Below are positions 35,729 through 45,119 of a stretch of DNA of 64,000 nucleotides, piece after piece. A program made the translations under genes and the position numbers. The notes under the pieces were generated by a model. It was not told the origin of the DNA. It searched no databases and worked only from the letters and a program-made list of their open reading frames with translations. Position 1 is the first letter of the stretch. Each line of letters starts with the position of its first letter. The stretch comes from JAAFJM01 sp964529175 (GTDB lineage Bacteria > Bacteroidota > Bacteroidia > UKL13-3), in assembly GCA_964529175.1 (NCBI GenBank), contig CAZGVO010000007.1:1-64000 (forward strand). Direction: 5' to 3'.

Positions 35729-36910
35729 ATGATTAATAAATCCCAACTAAAAGTTGCTGCTTTCTTCAAATCCAACTATCCAAATGGTAGTTCACCAATG
35801 GAAGTTCGCTTACACCTATATATGATGGCGTTGCAATCGGCAGGTGCTGAAGTTACCATTTTTGTTCCTTCAGATACCCAAAACAAGGAACAAATTTGGG
35901 ATCATGTAAAATACAAATATTTATTAACGGATGATTTATCAAGATTTTCTAATTTAAAAATTCACCAATATTATGCCAATTTAATAAAAAAACATTTAGT
36001 TGGTTATGATGTGGTTTTTACCTGTTTAGATAATGATAATGATGTTTTACACTACCTAAAAGCAGTAAATTCATTTGGAGGAAAATTGGTAATGGAAATG
36101 AATGAAAACCCCTATTCAATTATTGGTAGTCGCAAAGATTTTAAATTTATTCTTTTTTGTAAAAGATGGTATTTTCTAAATTTTGTGGTTCCTAAAGTTC
36201 ACGGCTTCATTGTTATTTCAAGAAACTTGGAAACTTTATTTAACAGATATAAAAGCAAGAAAAACCACGTTATTAGGATTCCAGTACTTTCTTCCCAATT
36301 AGCCAATAAATCAAAAATAAATCAAAAAATAGGTCATCATTATATCCTTCACGCAGGTTCATTAAGTGAACAAAAGGATGGGGTAAAAGCCATGTTATCA
36401 GCATACAAAATAGCAAAAAGTAAATTAAACAAAGATTTGTCTTTTTTCTTTACACAAAATAAAGGTCTACCTAATTTATTAAAATGGATAAACCATTTCA
36501 TTACTTCCAATCAATTAGAGAAAAACATTGTATTTAAAGGGATTTTAAGTCAAACTGAATTAGAAAAACTATATACAGGTTGTGATTTGGCCATCATCAA
36601 TAAACCACATAATTTTCAAAATGATTTTAATTTTTCATCTAAAATTCCAGAGTTAATTCAAAGACAAATACCTTTAATCATTTCAAAAACAAAAGAACAT
36701 GAATATTATTTTCGCCATGATTATAATTGTTATTTGGTAGAACCGAATGATGAGGAGGCAATTGCTAAAGGAATTGGAAAAATTATTACAGATAAAAAAT
36801 ATAGCGAATACATAGCTGAAAATGCTTCTAAATTAATTGAATCCGATTTTTACTTTTTAAACCACCAAAAATCCCTCTTTGATTTTTTTAACAAAATAAA
36901 AAATTCATGA
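35729..36910 (+). CDS. GT4-like glycosyltransferase, paralogue of 32390-33580
   Basis: A 393-residue GT-B protein with VAAFFKSNYPNGSSPMEVRLH at the start. EMNENPYSIIGSRKDFKFIL, HAGSLSEQKDGVKA and FRHDYNCYLVEPNDEEAIA match its paralogue almost segment by segment. The order GT4 then deacetylase is kept, which points to duplication of a two-gene module followed by divergence. The overlap with the next gene is four bases (ATGA). Whether the two GT4 enzymes use different donors cannot be seen from the sequence. Confidence 0.83.
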   Translation: MINKSQLKVAAFFKSNYPNGSSPMEVRLHLYMMALQSAGAEVTIFVPSDTQNKEQIWDHVKYKYLLTDDLSRFSNLKIHQYYANLIKKHLVGYDVVFTCLDNDNDVLHYLKAVNSFGGKLVMEMNENPYSIIGSRKDFKFILFCKRWYFLNFVVPKVHGFIVISRNLETLFNRYKSKKNHVIRIPVLSSQLANKSKINQKIGHHYILHAGSLSEQKDGVKAMLSAYKIAKSKLNKDLSFFFTQNKGLPNLLKWINHFITSNQLEKNIVFKGILSQTELEKLYTGCDLAIINKPHNFQNDFNFSSKIPELIQRQIPLIISKTKEHEYYFRHDYNCYLVEPNDEEAIAKGIGKIITDKKYSEYIAENASKLIESDFYFLNHQKSLFDFFNKIKNS

Positions 36911-38046
36911 GTCCACTGTTAGTTAAAGCTTATTCTGCTTTATCCTTATTATTATCTCAAAAAGTAAATAAACGGATAGTCGTTTTTGAATCAGACGATT
37001 GGGGTAGTGCAAGAATGCCCAATAGAGAGGCATACTTAAATTCACTAAAAAAGGGGTATCCAGTAGATAAAGATGTTAATAGTCAATTTGATTGTTTAGA
37101 ATCGTCATCAGATTTACAAGATTTATTTGATTTAATTTCAGAGTTTAAAGATAGCAATTCCAATCATCCTATTTTTACCACCAATTTTTTAGTAACAAAT
37201 CCTGATTACGAAAAAATTCAAAATCAAGGACATTTCCAATATCATTATCAAGCCCTTGATGTAACTTATCAAAATAGTCAAAATACTGCTAAAAATATTG
37301 AATTATTGAAAGCAGCTAAAAATGAAAATTTGATTTCAATACAAAGCCATGGTAGAGAACATTTGAATGTTAGTCGGTATATGAACGATTTAATAAAAAA
37401 TGAGCCCAATACTCATTATTCGCTTAAAAATCATATGCCAGGTATTGTTTTTGAAAATGAACAAAACATAATTTCAAATGACTATGTGGTAGCATTGGAA
37501 CATCATAACGACCACGATTTGATTGAGAAAGGAATTATTATCAAAGATGGATTGATATTGTTTGAGAAAATTTTTGGTTTTAAAGCAGAATCCTTTATTG
37601 CTTGTAATTATGTTTGGCATCCGATTTTAGAGCAAAAATTGAAGGTAGCTGGAATTAAATTCATACAAGGAATACCAGTACAATTTATTCCAAAAGGCCA
37701 GTATAAAGGATTCAATCATAAATTTCATTTCACTGGCCAAACTAATAAATTTAAGCAAACTTTTTTGGTTAGAAATGCCCATTTTGAACCTATTATAGGA
37801 GGCGAACAAACATTCAATACCTGCTTGAAACAAATTCAAAGAGCTTTCAATTTAAAAATCCCTGCCATTATTTCAACGCATAGAATAAATTATGTAAGTG
37901 GTATGTGTAAAGATAATAAACAGAATGGTTTAAATTATTTAAAGAAGTTGATAAATTCTATTTTAAAAACTTGGCCAGATGTAATATTTATGAGTTCAGT
38001 AGAACTTGGTTATTTTTTACAAAATAAAAAAAACAATAATTTTTAA
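36907..38046 (+). CDS. Polysaccharide (de)acetylase-like protein, paralogue 2 of 3
   Basis: A 379-residue paralogue of the protein at 33564. Conserved points are VVFESDDWGSARMP (Asp30-Asp31), SIQSHGREHLN (His148, His152), SFIACNYVWHP, VRNAHFEP and IISTHRINYVSGM. The protein lacks a signal peptide and membrane segments. All putative metal ligands are kept, so it is probably an active enzyme rather than a decayed copy. It overlaps the GT4 gene upstream by four bases and is followed by an SDR gene 9 bases later. Confidence 0.7.
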   Translation: MSPLLVKAYSALSLLLSQKVNKRIVVFESDDWGSARMPNREAYLNSLKKGYPVDKDVNSQFDCLESSSDLQDLFDLISEFKDSNSNHPIFTTNFLVTNPDYEKIQNQGHFQYHYQALDVTYQNSQNTAKNIELLKAAKNENLISIQSHGREHLNVSRYMNDLIKNEPNTHYSLKNHMPGIVFENEQNIISNDYVVALEHHNDHDLIEKGIIIKDGLILFEKIFGFKAESFIACNYVWHPILEQKLKVAGIKFIQGIPVQFIPKGQYKGFNHKFHFTGQTNKFKQTFLVRNAHFEPIIGGEQTFNTCLKQIQRAFNLKIPAIISTHRINYVSGMCKDNKQNGLNYLKKLINSILKTWPDVIFMSSVELGYFLQNKKNNNF

Positions 38047-38055
38047 CGCTCGTCT

Positions 38056-38874
38056 ATGCGCCTAATTAAGTATTTTAAAAATTTAATCGAGTTTGTAAAA
38101 TTTGGGGGAATTACAACCTTAGAAATAACACAAAAAACAGGTTATGAATCGCTTAAAGGCTTAAATATTGTAATTACTGGAGGAACATCGGGTATTGGTT
38201 TTACAGTGGCTAAAAGGTTTATTGAAGAAGGTGCTACTGTTTTAATTACTGGTAGGTCAGAACAAAAACTTACAGAAGCCAAAACAAAAATTGATAGCCC
38301 CAATTTACTTACCTATTTATGGGATTTAAATGATTACGATCAATACAACAATCACCTGAAGAACATTTTACAAAAAACAGGAAAAATTGATGTTTTTATT
38401 AATAATGCAGGTATTTTGTCAAATTTGAACAAAAAAGAAAATCAATTAATAGATTGGAATACTATTTTTAATACAAACCTTAAATCCATGTATTTTAATA
38501 CCTTATGGATTTGTGAAAATTTACTTACTAGAAATCAAATAGTGAAGGTAATAAATATTTCATCGATGAGTGAGGCAATACATGAAGTGGATCCTTATAA
38601 TATTTCAAAAAGTGGCATTTCATCAATGGTTAAAGGTTTTGCCAAAGAATATGCAGCAAAAGGTTTAATTATTAATGCCATAGCACCAGGTGTAGTGGCT
38701 ACCAAAATGACAAATTTAGAATCCCAGACCAATGCCTACAGAGAAAACAATCCTTCAAAAAGAAATGCAGTTCCAGAAGAAATAGCAGAATTTATTTTAT
38801 TTATTTCTTCTTCTTCGTGTTATTATTTGCAAGGGCAAACTATTTTTATTGATGGAGGAGAATCAATAAGGTAA
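38056..38874 (+). CDS. Short-chain dehydrogenase/reductase
   Basis: A 272-residue classical SDR with a 30-residue N-terminal extension. The cofactor loop is ITGGTSGIGFTVAKRF, NNAGIL follows, and the catalytic Ser and Tyr-Asn-Ile-Ser-Lys lie in ISSMSEAIHEVDPYNISKSG. The end, GQTIFIDGGESIR, is typical of FabG-like enzymes. GRS after the second strand (ITGRSEQK) suggests NADP(H). It may reduce a keto sugar or a keto-acyl group used by this locus, and I cannot choose between these. It joins the next gene with a TAATG overlap. Confidence 0.85.
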   Translation: MRLIKYFKNLIEFVKFGGITTLEITQKTGYESLKGLNIVITGGTSGIGFTVAKRFIEEGATVLITGRSEQKLTEAKTKIDSPNLLTYLWDLNDYDQYNNHLKNILQKTGKIDVFINNAGILSNLNKKENQLIDWNTIFNTNLKSMYFNTLWICENLLTRNQIVKVINISSMSEAIHEVDPYNISKSGISSMVKGFAKEYAAKGLIINAIAPGVVATKMTNLESQTNAYRENNPSKRNAVPEEIAEFILFISSSSCYYLQGQTIFIDGGESIR

Positions 38875-39716
38875 TGCCTAATTTATCGTTTGCTGTTTAT
38901 ACTCCTGTTACAGTTTTTGACAACCAATTTTACAAATTGGCAAATTCAATAAAAATACAAAACACCCATTTATTTGAATGGATAATTATTATATATGGTA
39001 ATATAGAAATTAATCAAACTAAAATCGATGAATTAAAAAATTTAATTCCTTACTTAAAAATTAAAGTTATTCAACAGAATTTCAAGACTAGGTATGCAGC
39101 TACACGTTTTGCATTTAAGAATTTGGATTATGATTATTTAATGGCCATTGATAACGAATATATTTTAGCTGAAGGTGCCGTTGAATCAGTAATAAGTGAA
39201 TGGGAAATAATTAAAAAAAATAAATTACCAATTGTAGAAATAAGAGGTCTATCGCAAAATATTGATGGAAACATTATTTGCAATAATTTAAACAATCTAA
39301 AGGAAAAAAAATATTTAGAAGGTAGTTGGCAAGAACTGCACCTCAAAAAAAAAATCAGTTTCGAAGCATTACCAAGTTGGAACTTGAAATATGTAAAGAA
39401 AAATCTCAACTTATACCATTGTGACAATGTTAATAATAAAGGATATGAAGTGAAAACTGTTAATATTTGGTCATCAATTGGACTGATTGGTAATACCCGA
39501 ATTATTAATAAAGTACTAAAAATTCAATCCATCAATGATGAACAAAAAATAAATAAAGACCCAAAAGTTGAAATTCTTAATTTGTATTGTTTTATGAAAA
39601 TTAATATAAATTATTTTTTTTTCAATCCATTTGTTTTTGTAAAAGTTTTGTACAGAATAATATCTTTGAAAAAACAACAAATGATGACTTTTCGTGAACA
39701 AAAAAGTCATCATTAA
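38874..39716 (+). CDS. Divergent GT2-like glycosyltransferase
   Basis: A 280-residue protein with a GT-A-like beginning (LSFAVYTPVTVFDNQFYKLA; FEWIIIIYGN). YLMAIDNEYILAEGA lies at the DxD position and reads Asp-Asn-Glu, so metal binding may still be possible. The rest is poorly conserved, and the last 50 residues are rich in aromatic and basic residues from very AT-rich DNA (39560-39720). It fits the local series of glycosyltransferases, but the family call is tentative. It starts within the stop codon of the SDR gene, and the next gene begins 8 bases after its end. Confidence 0.6.
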   Translation: MPNLSFAVYTPVTVFDNQFYKLANSIKIQNTHLFEWIIIIYGNIEINQTKIDELKNLIPYLKIKVIQQNFKTRYAATRFAFKNLDYDYLMAIDNEYILAEGAVESVISEWEIIKKNKLPIVEIRGLSQNIDGNIICNNLNNLKEKKYLEGSWQELHLKKKISFEALPSWNLKYVKKNLNLYHCDNVNNKGYEVKTVNIWSSIGLIGNTRIINKVLKIQSINDEQKINKDPKVEILNLYCFMKININYFFFNPFVFVKVLYRIISLKKQQMMTFREQKSHH

Positions 39717-39724
39717 AATAGCCT

Positions 39725-40879
39725 ATGAAATTTTATTTAAAGAAATTAATCAAAAAACATATTCGTAATTTACTATATTATAATAAATGTAATAATTATA
39801 GAAGAACTTACGATAATCAAATAAAATCAAGATTAAAGAATATTCCTATTACTAAAGTTGATTTAGAACTAGAAAAAGAGTATGTTGATAAATGGAAAAA
39901 ATATGATAAAAATGTAATTCCTGAATATTTTCGAGTTTACAGCCACCTATCTGGCATTAAAGATTTGAACCATATTCCTGATTTTCTTTATTATACTTTA
40001 ATAGAACCTCAATTAAATAATTATGCGCTTGGTGCAATTGGTGATGAAAAAAACTATTATTCAAAAATAATCACCAATGTTAACCAACCTAAAATTTTAC
40101 TTCGTAATATCAATGGTATTTTTTGCGATGAGAATTATAACAAAATTGCTTTAGATGAATCTTTGCTTTTTGCATTGTTGAAGGCAGAAAATAAAATTTT
40201 TATAAAACCCTCTTTAGATACTGGCCAAGGAAAAAATGCTCGCAAATTCATTAATTCGGGAAATGAATTTATTAGTACCAATGGCGAAATGTTGAGTTTA
40301 GATTTTCTAAACAAAAATTATATCAAAAATTATATCATACAGGAATTTATTCCTCAATGTGAACTTCTCAATTCTTTCAATTCTGATTCAATTAATACGC
40401 TAAGAATATTAACCTATAGGTCATTTAAATCCAATGAAGTAAATATAGTGCATACTACTCTTAGGGTAGGTAAAAAAGGAGGAATAACCGATGCATCAAG
40501 AACCGGTGGCAGGTTTTGTGGTGTTTTAGAAGATGGTTCTTTAAAAAAACAAATTTACGATGCCAAAGGTTTTAAATATGAAGACTTTAATGGTATTAAT
40601 ATTGTAAATAACGATTTTAAAATACCAAATTTTGACAAAGTACTAGAATGTGCCAAACTAAGTGCCGATCCATTTTACCATCACCGAGTTTTGGCTTTGG
40701 ATATCATGATTGATGCAAATAATTTACCTAGATTAATAGAAGTAAACCCCATTGGACAAGGTATGTTTATTTTTCAAGCTACAATGGGACCCATGTTTAG
40801 AGAATTTACAGACGAAATTTTAAATCATTGTTATTCAAATCGAGACAATTTAAAAACCTCCATTAATATTCAACTGTAA
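39725..40879 (+). CDS. Sugar-transfer-associated ATP-grasp protein
   Basis: A 384-residue protein of the ATPgrasp_ST family, found almost only in polysaccharide loci. Key segments are IFIKPSLDTGQGKNARKF (ATP-binding), IIQEFIPQCELL, DSINTLRILTYRS, RVGKKGGITDASRTGG and the acidic end RLIEVNPIGQGMFIF with Glu and Asn as metal ligands. ATP-grasp enzymes form amide or similar bonds through acyl phosphates. The family's substrates are, to my knowledge, not established. It is the third distinct ATP-grasp family in 15 kb. The last conserved segment, ATMGPMFREF, is intact. Confidence 0.83.
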   Translation: MKFYLKKLIKKHIRNLLYYNKCNNYRRTYDNQIKSRLKNIPITKVDLELEKEYVDKWKKYDKNVIPEYFRVYSHLSGIKDLNHIPDFLYYTLIEPQLNNYALGAIGDEKNYYSKIITNVNQPKILLRNINGIFCDENYNKIALDESLLFALLKAENKIFIKPSLDTGQGKNARKFINSGNEFISTNGEMLSLDFLNKNYIKNYIIQEFIPQCELLNSFNSDSINTLRILTYRSFKSNEVNIVHTTLRVGKKGGITDASRTGGRFCGVLEDGSLKKQIYDAKGFKYEDFNGINIVNNDFKIPNFDKVLECAKLSADPFYHHRVLALDIMIDANNLPRLIEVNPIGQGMFIFQATMGPMFREFTDEILNHCYSNRDNLKTSINIQL

Positions 40880-40985
40880 ATGAAGTACTTATTAATTAAA
40901 ATAATTATTAAAAAGAAATATTTCCTATGGAATTATTAATAAAAATGAATTAATTGTTTCTTATCAATTATCCAAATTAAGCATA

Positions 40986-41573
40986 ATGATTTTAAATACT
41001 AAAGATTACATAAATTATTTGAATGCAGATAGATTGGCATTAAATAAACCTCAATTAACTTACAAACTAAAAATAAAAGAATTTGTAACACGAGACTTTA
41101 TATGGAAATTTCAACGCTTACTACGAAAATGTGAATACTATAAAAATGTAAAATCAAAAAAGTCCTTCTTTTACGAATTACTTTATATCTATTATAAAAT
41201 TAAATTTAAAAATTTATCTCTTAAACTTGGTTTTTCAATACCTGAAAACGTTTTTGGGCCAGGGTTAGCCATTTTGCATTATGGCACCATAATAGTTAAT
41301 CCAAGAGCAATAATTGGAACCAACTGTAGAATTCATGCAGATGTAAATATTGGAGAATCTGGAGGGCTTGAGGGTGCACCAATTATTGGAAACAATGTAT
41401 ATATTGGTCCTGGTGCTAAAATTTATGGTAATATTAAGATTGCAGATAATTGTGCAATAGGAGCAAATGCATCTGTAAACAAAACATTTGATGAGGTAGG
41501 CATGTTGATTGCTGGCGTACCTGCTAAAACAATTAAGGGAATTGATATAAAAAAAATCATAAAACATATCTGA
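40986..41573 (+). CDS. Serine-acetyltransferase-like hexapeptide acyltransferase
   Basis: A 195-residue protein. The C-terminal half is a left-handed beta helix: GPGLAILHYGTIIVNPRAII with the catalytic His, then hexapeptide repeats NCRIHADVNIGE, IGNNVYIGPGAKIYGNI and AIGANASVNK. The N-terminal part is helical, as in CysE, but short. In polysaccharide loci such proteins usually O- or N-acetylate sugars. It comes 106 bases after the ATP-grasp gene and 116 bases before the third deacetylase-like gene. A housekeeping CysE role cannot be excluded, but the context favours glycan acetylation. Confidence 0.82.
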   Translation: MILNTKDYINYLNADRLALNKPQLTYKLKIKEFVTRDFIWKFQRLLRKCEYYKNVKSKKSFFYELLYIYYKIKFKNLSLKLGFSIPENVFGPGLAILHYGTIIVNPRAIIGTNCRIHADVNIGESGGLEGAPIIGNNVYIGPGAKIYGNIKIADNCAIGANASVNKTFDEVGMLIAGVPAKTIKGIDIKKIIKHI

Positions 41574-41689
41574 TTTCCCTAAAATAAGTTATTAGTAATT
41601 ATTTCATTTCAAATATTCAAAATGGAATTTAAGTTAATGTTATCAATCTATCACACTTCATTCATAACTAATACACTATCTATTTAAAA

Positions 41690-42814
41690 ATGAGTTTACT
41701 AGCAAATATAAAAAGAAACATCAGTAATATTCCTGGTTGGAGAACTTCAAAAAAAATTGTAGTTATTGAATCTGATGATTGGGGTAGTATTAGAATGTCC
41801 TCAATTGATTCATATCAAAGCTTGTTAAATCAAGGTTTTCCTGTAAACCAAAGTCACTACAATAAATTTGATTCTTTAGAAAGCAACGATGATTTGACAG
41901 ACCTTTTTAATTTATTGAGTAAGTTTAAAGATAAAAATGGAAAAAATCCGGTTGTTACTGCGGTGAGTATTGTAGGCAATCCTGATTTTAAAAAAATATT
42001 AGATGCAGATTTCAAATCATATTACAACGAGCCATTTACTGAAACCCTAAAAAAATATCCGAATCACGATAAAGTTTATGCCTTATACAAAGAAGGAATC
42101 AATAATAGATTATTTGTTCCTGTTTTTCATGGTAGAGAACATTTAAATGTAAAAAGATGGATGACCGAACTTCAAAATGGAAATAAATCTGTTATTCAAG
42201 CATTTCATGCAGGAGTAACAGGGATAGATAGGGGATGTAACTTAGAGCCTCTTTCTGATTTTCAAGCTGCTTTTGATATTGATAAGCCTGAGGATTCTTT
42301 ATATCTTAAAGAAGTTTTGACTGAAGGTTTATTATTATTTAAAGAATTGTTTGGATATAAATCAGAGTATTTTGTGCCAACTAACGGACCTTTTAATAAT
42401 TCATTAGAAAAAGTCTTGCAAGAAAACGGAGTAAAATTTATCAATACGGCAAAAAAACAAATTGAGCCTTTGGGAAATGGTCAATTTAATACGAATATCC
42501 GTTTCCTTGGAAAAATTAATAACATAGGGCAATATTACATTACCCGAAATTGTTTTTTTGAACCGAGCAGTTTTGAACACCCTGCCGAAAAAAATTGGAT
42601 AAATGATTGCTTAAAGGAAATTGAAATTGCTTTTCGTTGGAATAAACCCGCTATTATAAGTACACATAGGGTAAATTATATTGGAAATATAGTAGAAAAA
42701 AATAGAAAACAAGGCTTAAAAGCATTAGAAGAACTGCTAAGTAAGATGCTTTCTAAATGGCCTGATATTGAATTTATGACTTCAGTAGAATTAGGAAAAG
42801 AAATACATGAATAA
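41690..42814 (+). CDS. Polysaccharide (de)acetylase-like protein, paralogue 3 of 3
   Basis: A 374-residue paralogue of the proteins at 33564 and 36907 and the most divergent of the three. It keeps IVVIESDDWGSIRM (Asp29-Asp30), VFHGREHLNVKRWM (His147, His151) and IISTHRVNYIGN. The middle motif changes from ACNYVWDP to FVPTNGPFNNS, so its substrate may differ. No signal peptide is seen. It overlaps the next GT4 gene by 8 bases, and that GT4 is not the duplicate type found beside paralogues 1 and 2. Confidence 0.7.
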   Translation: MSLLANIKRNISNIPGWRTSKKIVVIESDDWGSIRMSSIDSYQSLLNQGFPVNQSHYNKFDSLESNDDLTDLFNLLSKFKDKNGKNPVVTAVSIVGNPDFKKILDADFKSYYNEPFTETLKKYPNHDKVYALYKEGINNRLFVPVFHGREHLNVKRWMTELQNGNKSVIQAFHAGVTGIDRGCNLEPLSDFQAAFDIDKPEDSLYLKEVLTEGLLLFKELFGYKSEYFVPTNGPFNNSLEKVLQENGVKFINTAKKQIEPLGNGQFNTNIRFLGKINNIGQYYITRNCFFEPSSFEHPAEKNWINDCLKEIEIAFRWNKPAIISTHRVNYIGNIVEKNRKQGLKALEELLSKMLSKWPDIEFMTSVELGKEIHE

Positions 42815-43895
42815 TAAATCAAAAATTTGTTTAATTATTCCTTCTTTACATGCTGGCGGCATGGAAAGGGTCATGTCGGAATTAATTAGTCAATTTTCTA
42901 AAAAAGAAAATATTGAATTACATTTAGTTTTATATGGTATAAAGAGGGAGCAATTTTATAAGTTGCCACAAAATATTATTATTCATAAACCTGGTTTTGA
43001 ATTTAACAACAAGTTTCGTTTTATTTCAACGGTCAAGACCATTTGGGCTGTAAGAAAAATTATCACTAAAATATCCCCTACTACTATTTTAAGTTTTGGA
43101 GAACTCTGGAATTCATTCGTTTTAATTGCTTTGTTAGGTAAATCTTATCCAGTTTATTTGTCTGATAGATGTCAACCTGATAAAAATTTAGGTAAATTAC
43201 ATAACTTTTTAAGAAAAAAACTTTACCCAAAAGCAACGGGAATTATAGCCCAAACCGAAATTGCAAAATCAATTTATTTAAACCAATTCAAACATAACAA
43301 TATTAAAGTCATAGGAAATCCTATCAGAATTATTGATAAAAAGCATAATATTACAAAAGAAAATATAGTTCTAACGATTGGTAGGCTAATTACAACGAAA
43401 CACCACGATGAATTGATTAAATTATTTGTAAAAATAAATAACCCTAATTGGAAATTAGTAATTGTAGGCGATGATGCTATAAAACAAAATAATATGTCAA
43501 AATTGCGAGCATTAAGTAAACAATTAAATGCAGAAAATCAAATAGTATTGGCAGGTAAACAAAGTGACGTAGATTCATACTATTTAAAAAGTAAAATATT
43601 CGCATTCACTTCAAGCTCTGAAGGATTTCCTAACGTAATTGGAGAGGCTCAATCAGCAGGTTTGCCAGTTGTTGCATTTGATTGCATTGCGGGTCCAGCA
43701 GATTTAATTGAAAATAACCAAAATGGGTATTTAATTCCATTATTTGATTATGTTCAATTTGAAGAAAAATTAAGACACTTAATGGACAATTCTACTATTT
43801 GCGAATCAATGGGTAATTATGCTCAAATAAGTGTAAAACAATTTGAAGCAAATTCTATTTCAGAAAAATTTTACAACTTTATTCTCAATTTATAA
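42807..43895 (+). CDS. Glycosyltransferase family 4
   Basis: A 362-residue GT-B enzyme. The N-terminal domain has LIIPSLHAGGMERVMSEL, the common acceptor-side glycine loop. The C-terminal domain has TIGRLITTKHHDELIKLF, and the donor-binding SSEGFPNVIGEAQSAGLPVV carries the two glutamates spaced as in the E-x7-E motif. It is similar in layout to GalNAc- or glucosyl-transferring capsule enzymes, but the donor is not identifiable. It starts 8 bases before the end of the third deacetylase gene and ends immediately before the next GT4. Confidence 0.9.
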   Translation: MNNKSKICLIIPSLHAGGMERVMSELISQFSKKENIELHLVLYGIKREQFYKLPQNIIIHKPGFEFNNKFRFISTVKTIWAVRKIITKISPTTILSFGELWNSFVLIALLGKSYPVYLSDRCQPDKNLGKLHNFLRKKLYPKATGIIAQTEIAKSIYLNQFKHNNIKVIGNPIRIIDKKHNITKENIVLTIGRLITTKHHDELIKLFVKINNPNWKLVIVGDDAIKQNNMSKLRALSKQLNAENQIVLAGKQSDVDSYYLKSKIFAFTSSSEGFPNVIGEAQSAGLPVVAFDCIAGPADLIENNQNGYLIPLFDYVQFEEKLRHLMDNSTICESMGNYAQISVKQFEANSISEKFYNFILNL

Positions 43896-45119
43896 TTGAA
43901 AGTATTACAAATAAATACGACAGTTAACTCAGGTAGTACAGGGAAAATTGCTGAGGATATAGGAAATTTATTGCTAAAACATGGGCATGAAAGTTTTATA
44001 GCCTATGGAAGAGGAAACAGACCAAGTAAATCTAAACTTATTGAAATTGGTAGTAAATTTGAAACTTACTTCCATTGGCTTTTAACTGCTCTTTTCGATA
44101 AACATGGCTTTGGTTCAAAAAAAGCAACATTAACTCTTATCAATCAAATTAAAAAGATTAAACCTGATATTATTGGATTGCATAATATTCATGGTTACTA
44201 TATTAACATCGAAATACTATTTGAATATTTACAAAAAGCAGAAATACCTATTGTTTGGACATTACATGATTGTTGGGCATTTACAGGGCATTGTACCTAC
44301 TTTGATTCTGTGAATTGTGAAAAATGGAAAATACAATGTTTGAATTGTCCCAAAACAAAATTTTATCCAACTTCTTATCTTATTGATAATTCGAAAAACA
44401 ATTATTCCATAAAAAAAGCATTGTTTAATTTGCCCAAAAGCATTCAACTAATAACACCCTCCAACTGGTTAAACAATTTGGTTAAACAATCATTCTTACA
44501 GCACCCTGTAAATACAATTTATAATGGAGTTGATTTATCCATATTCAAACCTAATAATGTATCTATTTTATTGAGAGATAAGCACCAATTGAATGAAAAA
44601 TCAGTAGTATTAGGTGTGGCAAGTATTTGGGATAAACGTAAAGGGTTAGATGATTTTATAGCTTTGAGTAGCTTAATTGATAATAGTAAAATTCAAATAA
44701 TACTAATTGGTTTAAGTAAAGACCAAATTACCAAACTTCCTAATCAAATAATTGGTATAGAACGTACAGAAAGCGCACAACAATTAGCTGAATATTACTC
44801 ATTAGCAGATGTTTTTGTCAATCCAACTTGGCAAGATAATTTCCCAACCACCAATATTGAATCATTGGCATGTGGTACTCCCGTAATAACCTATAATACG
44901 GGCGGAAGCCCCGAAGCAATAGACGAAAACACAGGAATAGTAGTAAATAAAGGAGATATAGATGGTTTAAAAAATGCTATCAACATAGTAATTAATAATA
45001 GTAAAAACTTTTACCAAACTAAATGCAGAAATAGAGCAGAATTATTGTTTGATAAAAACGATAGATATATGGACTACATAAGTCTATATGAATCAATGAT
45101 TAATAAAAATAATGACTGA
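43896..45119 (+). CDS. Glycosyltransferase family 4 with a Cys-rich acceptor domain
   Basis: A 407-residue GT-B enzyme. It begins VLQINTTVNSGSTGKIAEDI from a TTG codon immediately after the previous stop. TLHDCWAFTGHCTYFD is followed by a cysteine cluster (GHC, NCEKW, QCLNCP at about residues 128-149) that could bind a metal or stabilise the fold. This cluster recurs in a subgroup of Bacteroidota GT4 enzymes. The donor site is NPTWQDNFPTTNIESLACGTPV. The next gene overlaps by 8 bases. Confidence 0.9.
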   Translation: MKVLQINTTVNSGSTGKIAEDIGNLLLKHGHESFIAYGRGNRPSKSKLIEIGSKFETYFHWLLTALFDKHGFGSKKATLTLINQIKKIKPDIIGLHNIHGYYINIEILFEYLQKAEIPIVWTLHDCWAFTGHCTYFDSVNCEKWKIQCLNCPKTKFYPTSYLIDNSKNNYSIKKALFNLPKSIQLITPSNWLNNLVKQSFLQHPVNTIYNGVDLSIFKPNNVSILLRDKHQLNEKSVVLGVASIWDKRKGLDDFIALSSLIDNSKIQIILIGLSKDQITKLPNQIIGIERTESAQQLAEYYSLADVFVNPTWQDNFPTTNIESLACGTPVITYNTGGSPEAIDENTGIVVNKGDIDGLKNAINIVINNSKNFYQTKCRNRAELLFDKNDRYMDYISLYESMINKNND

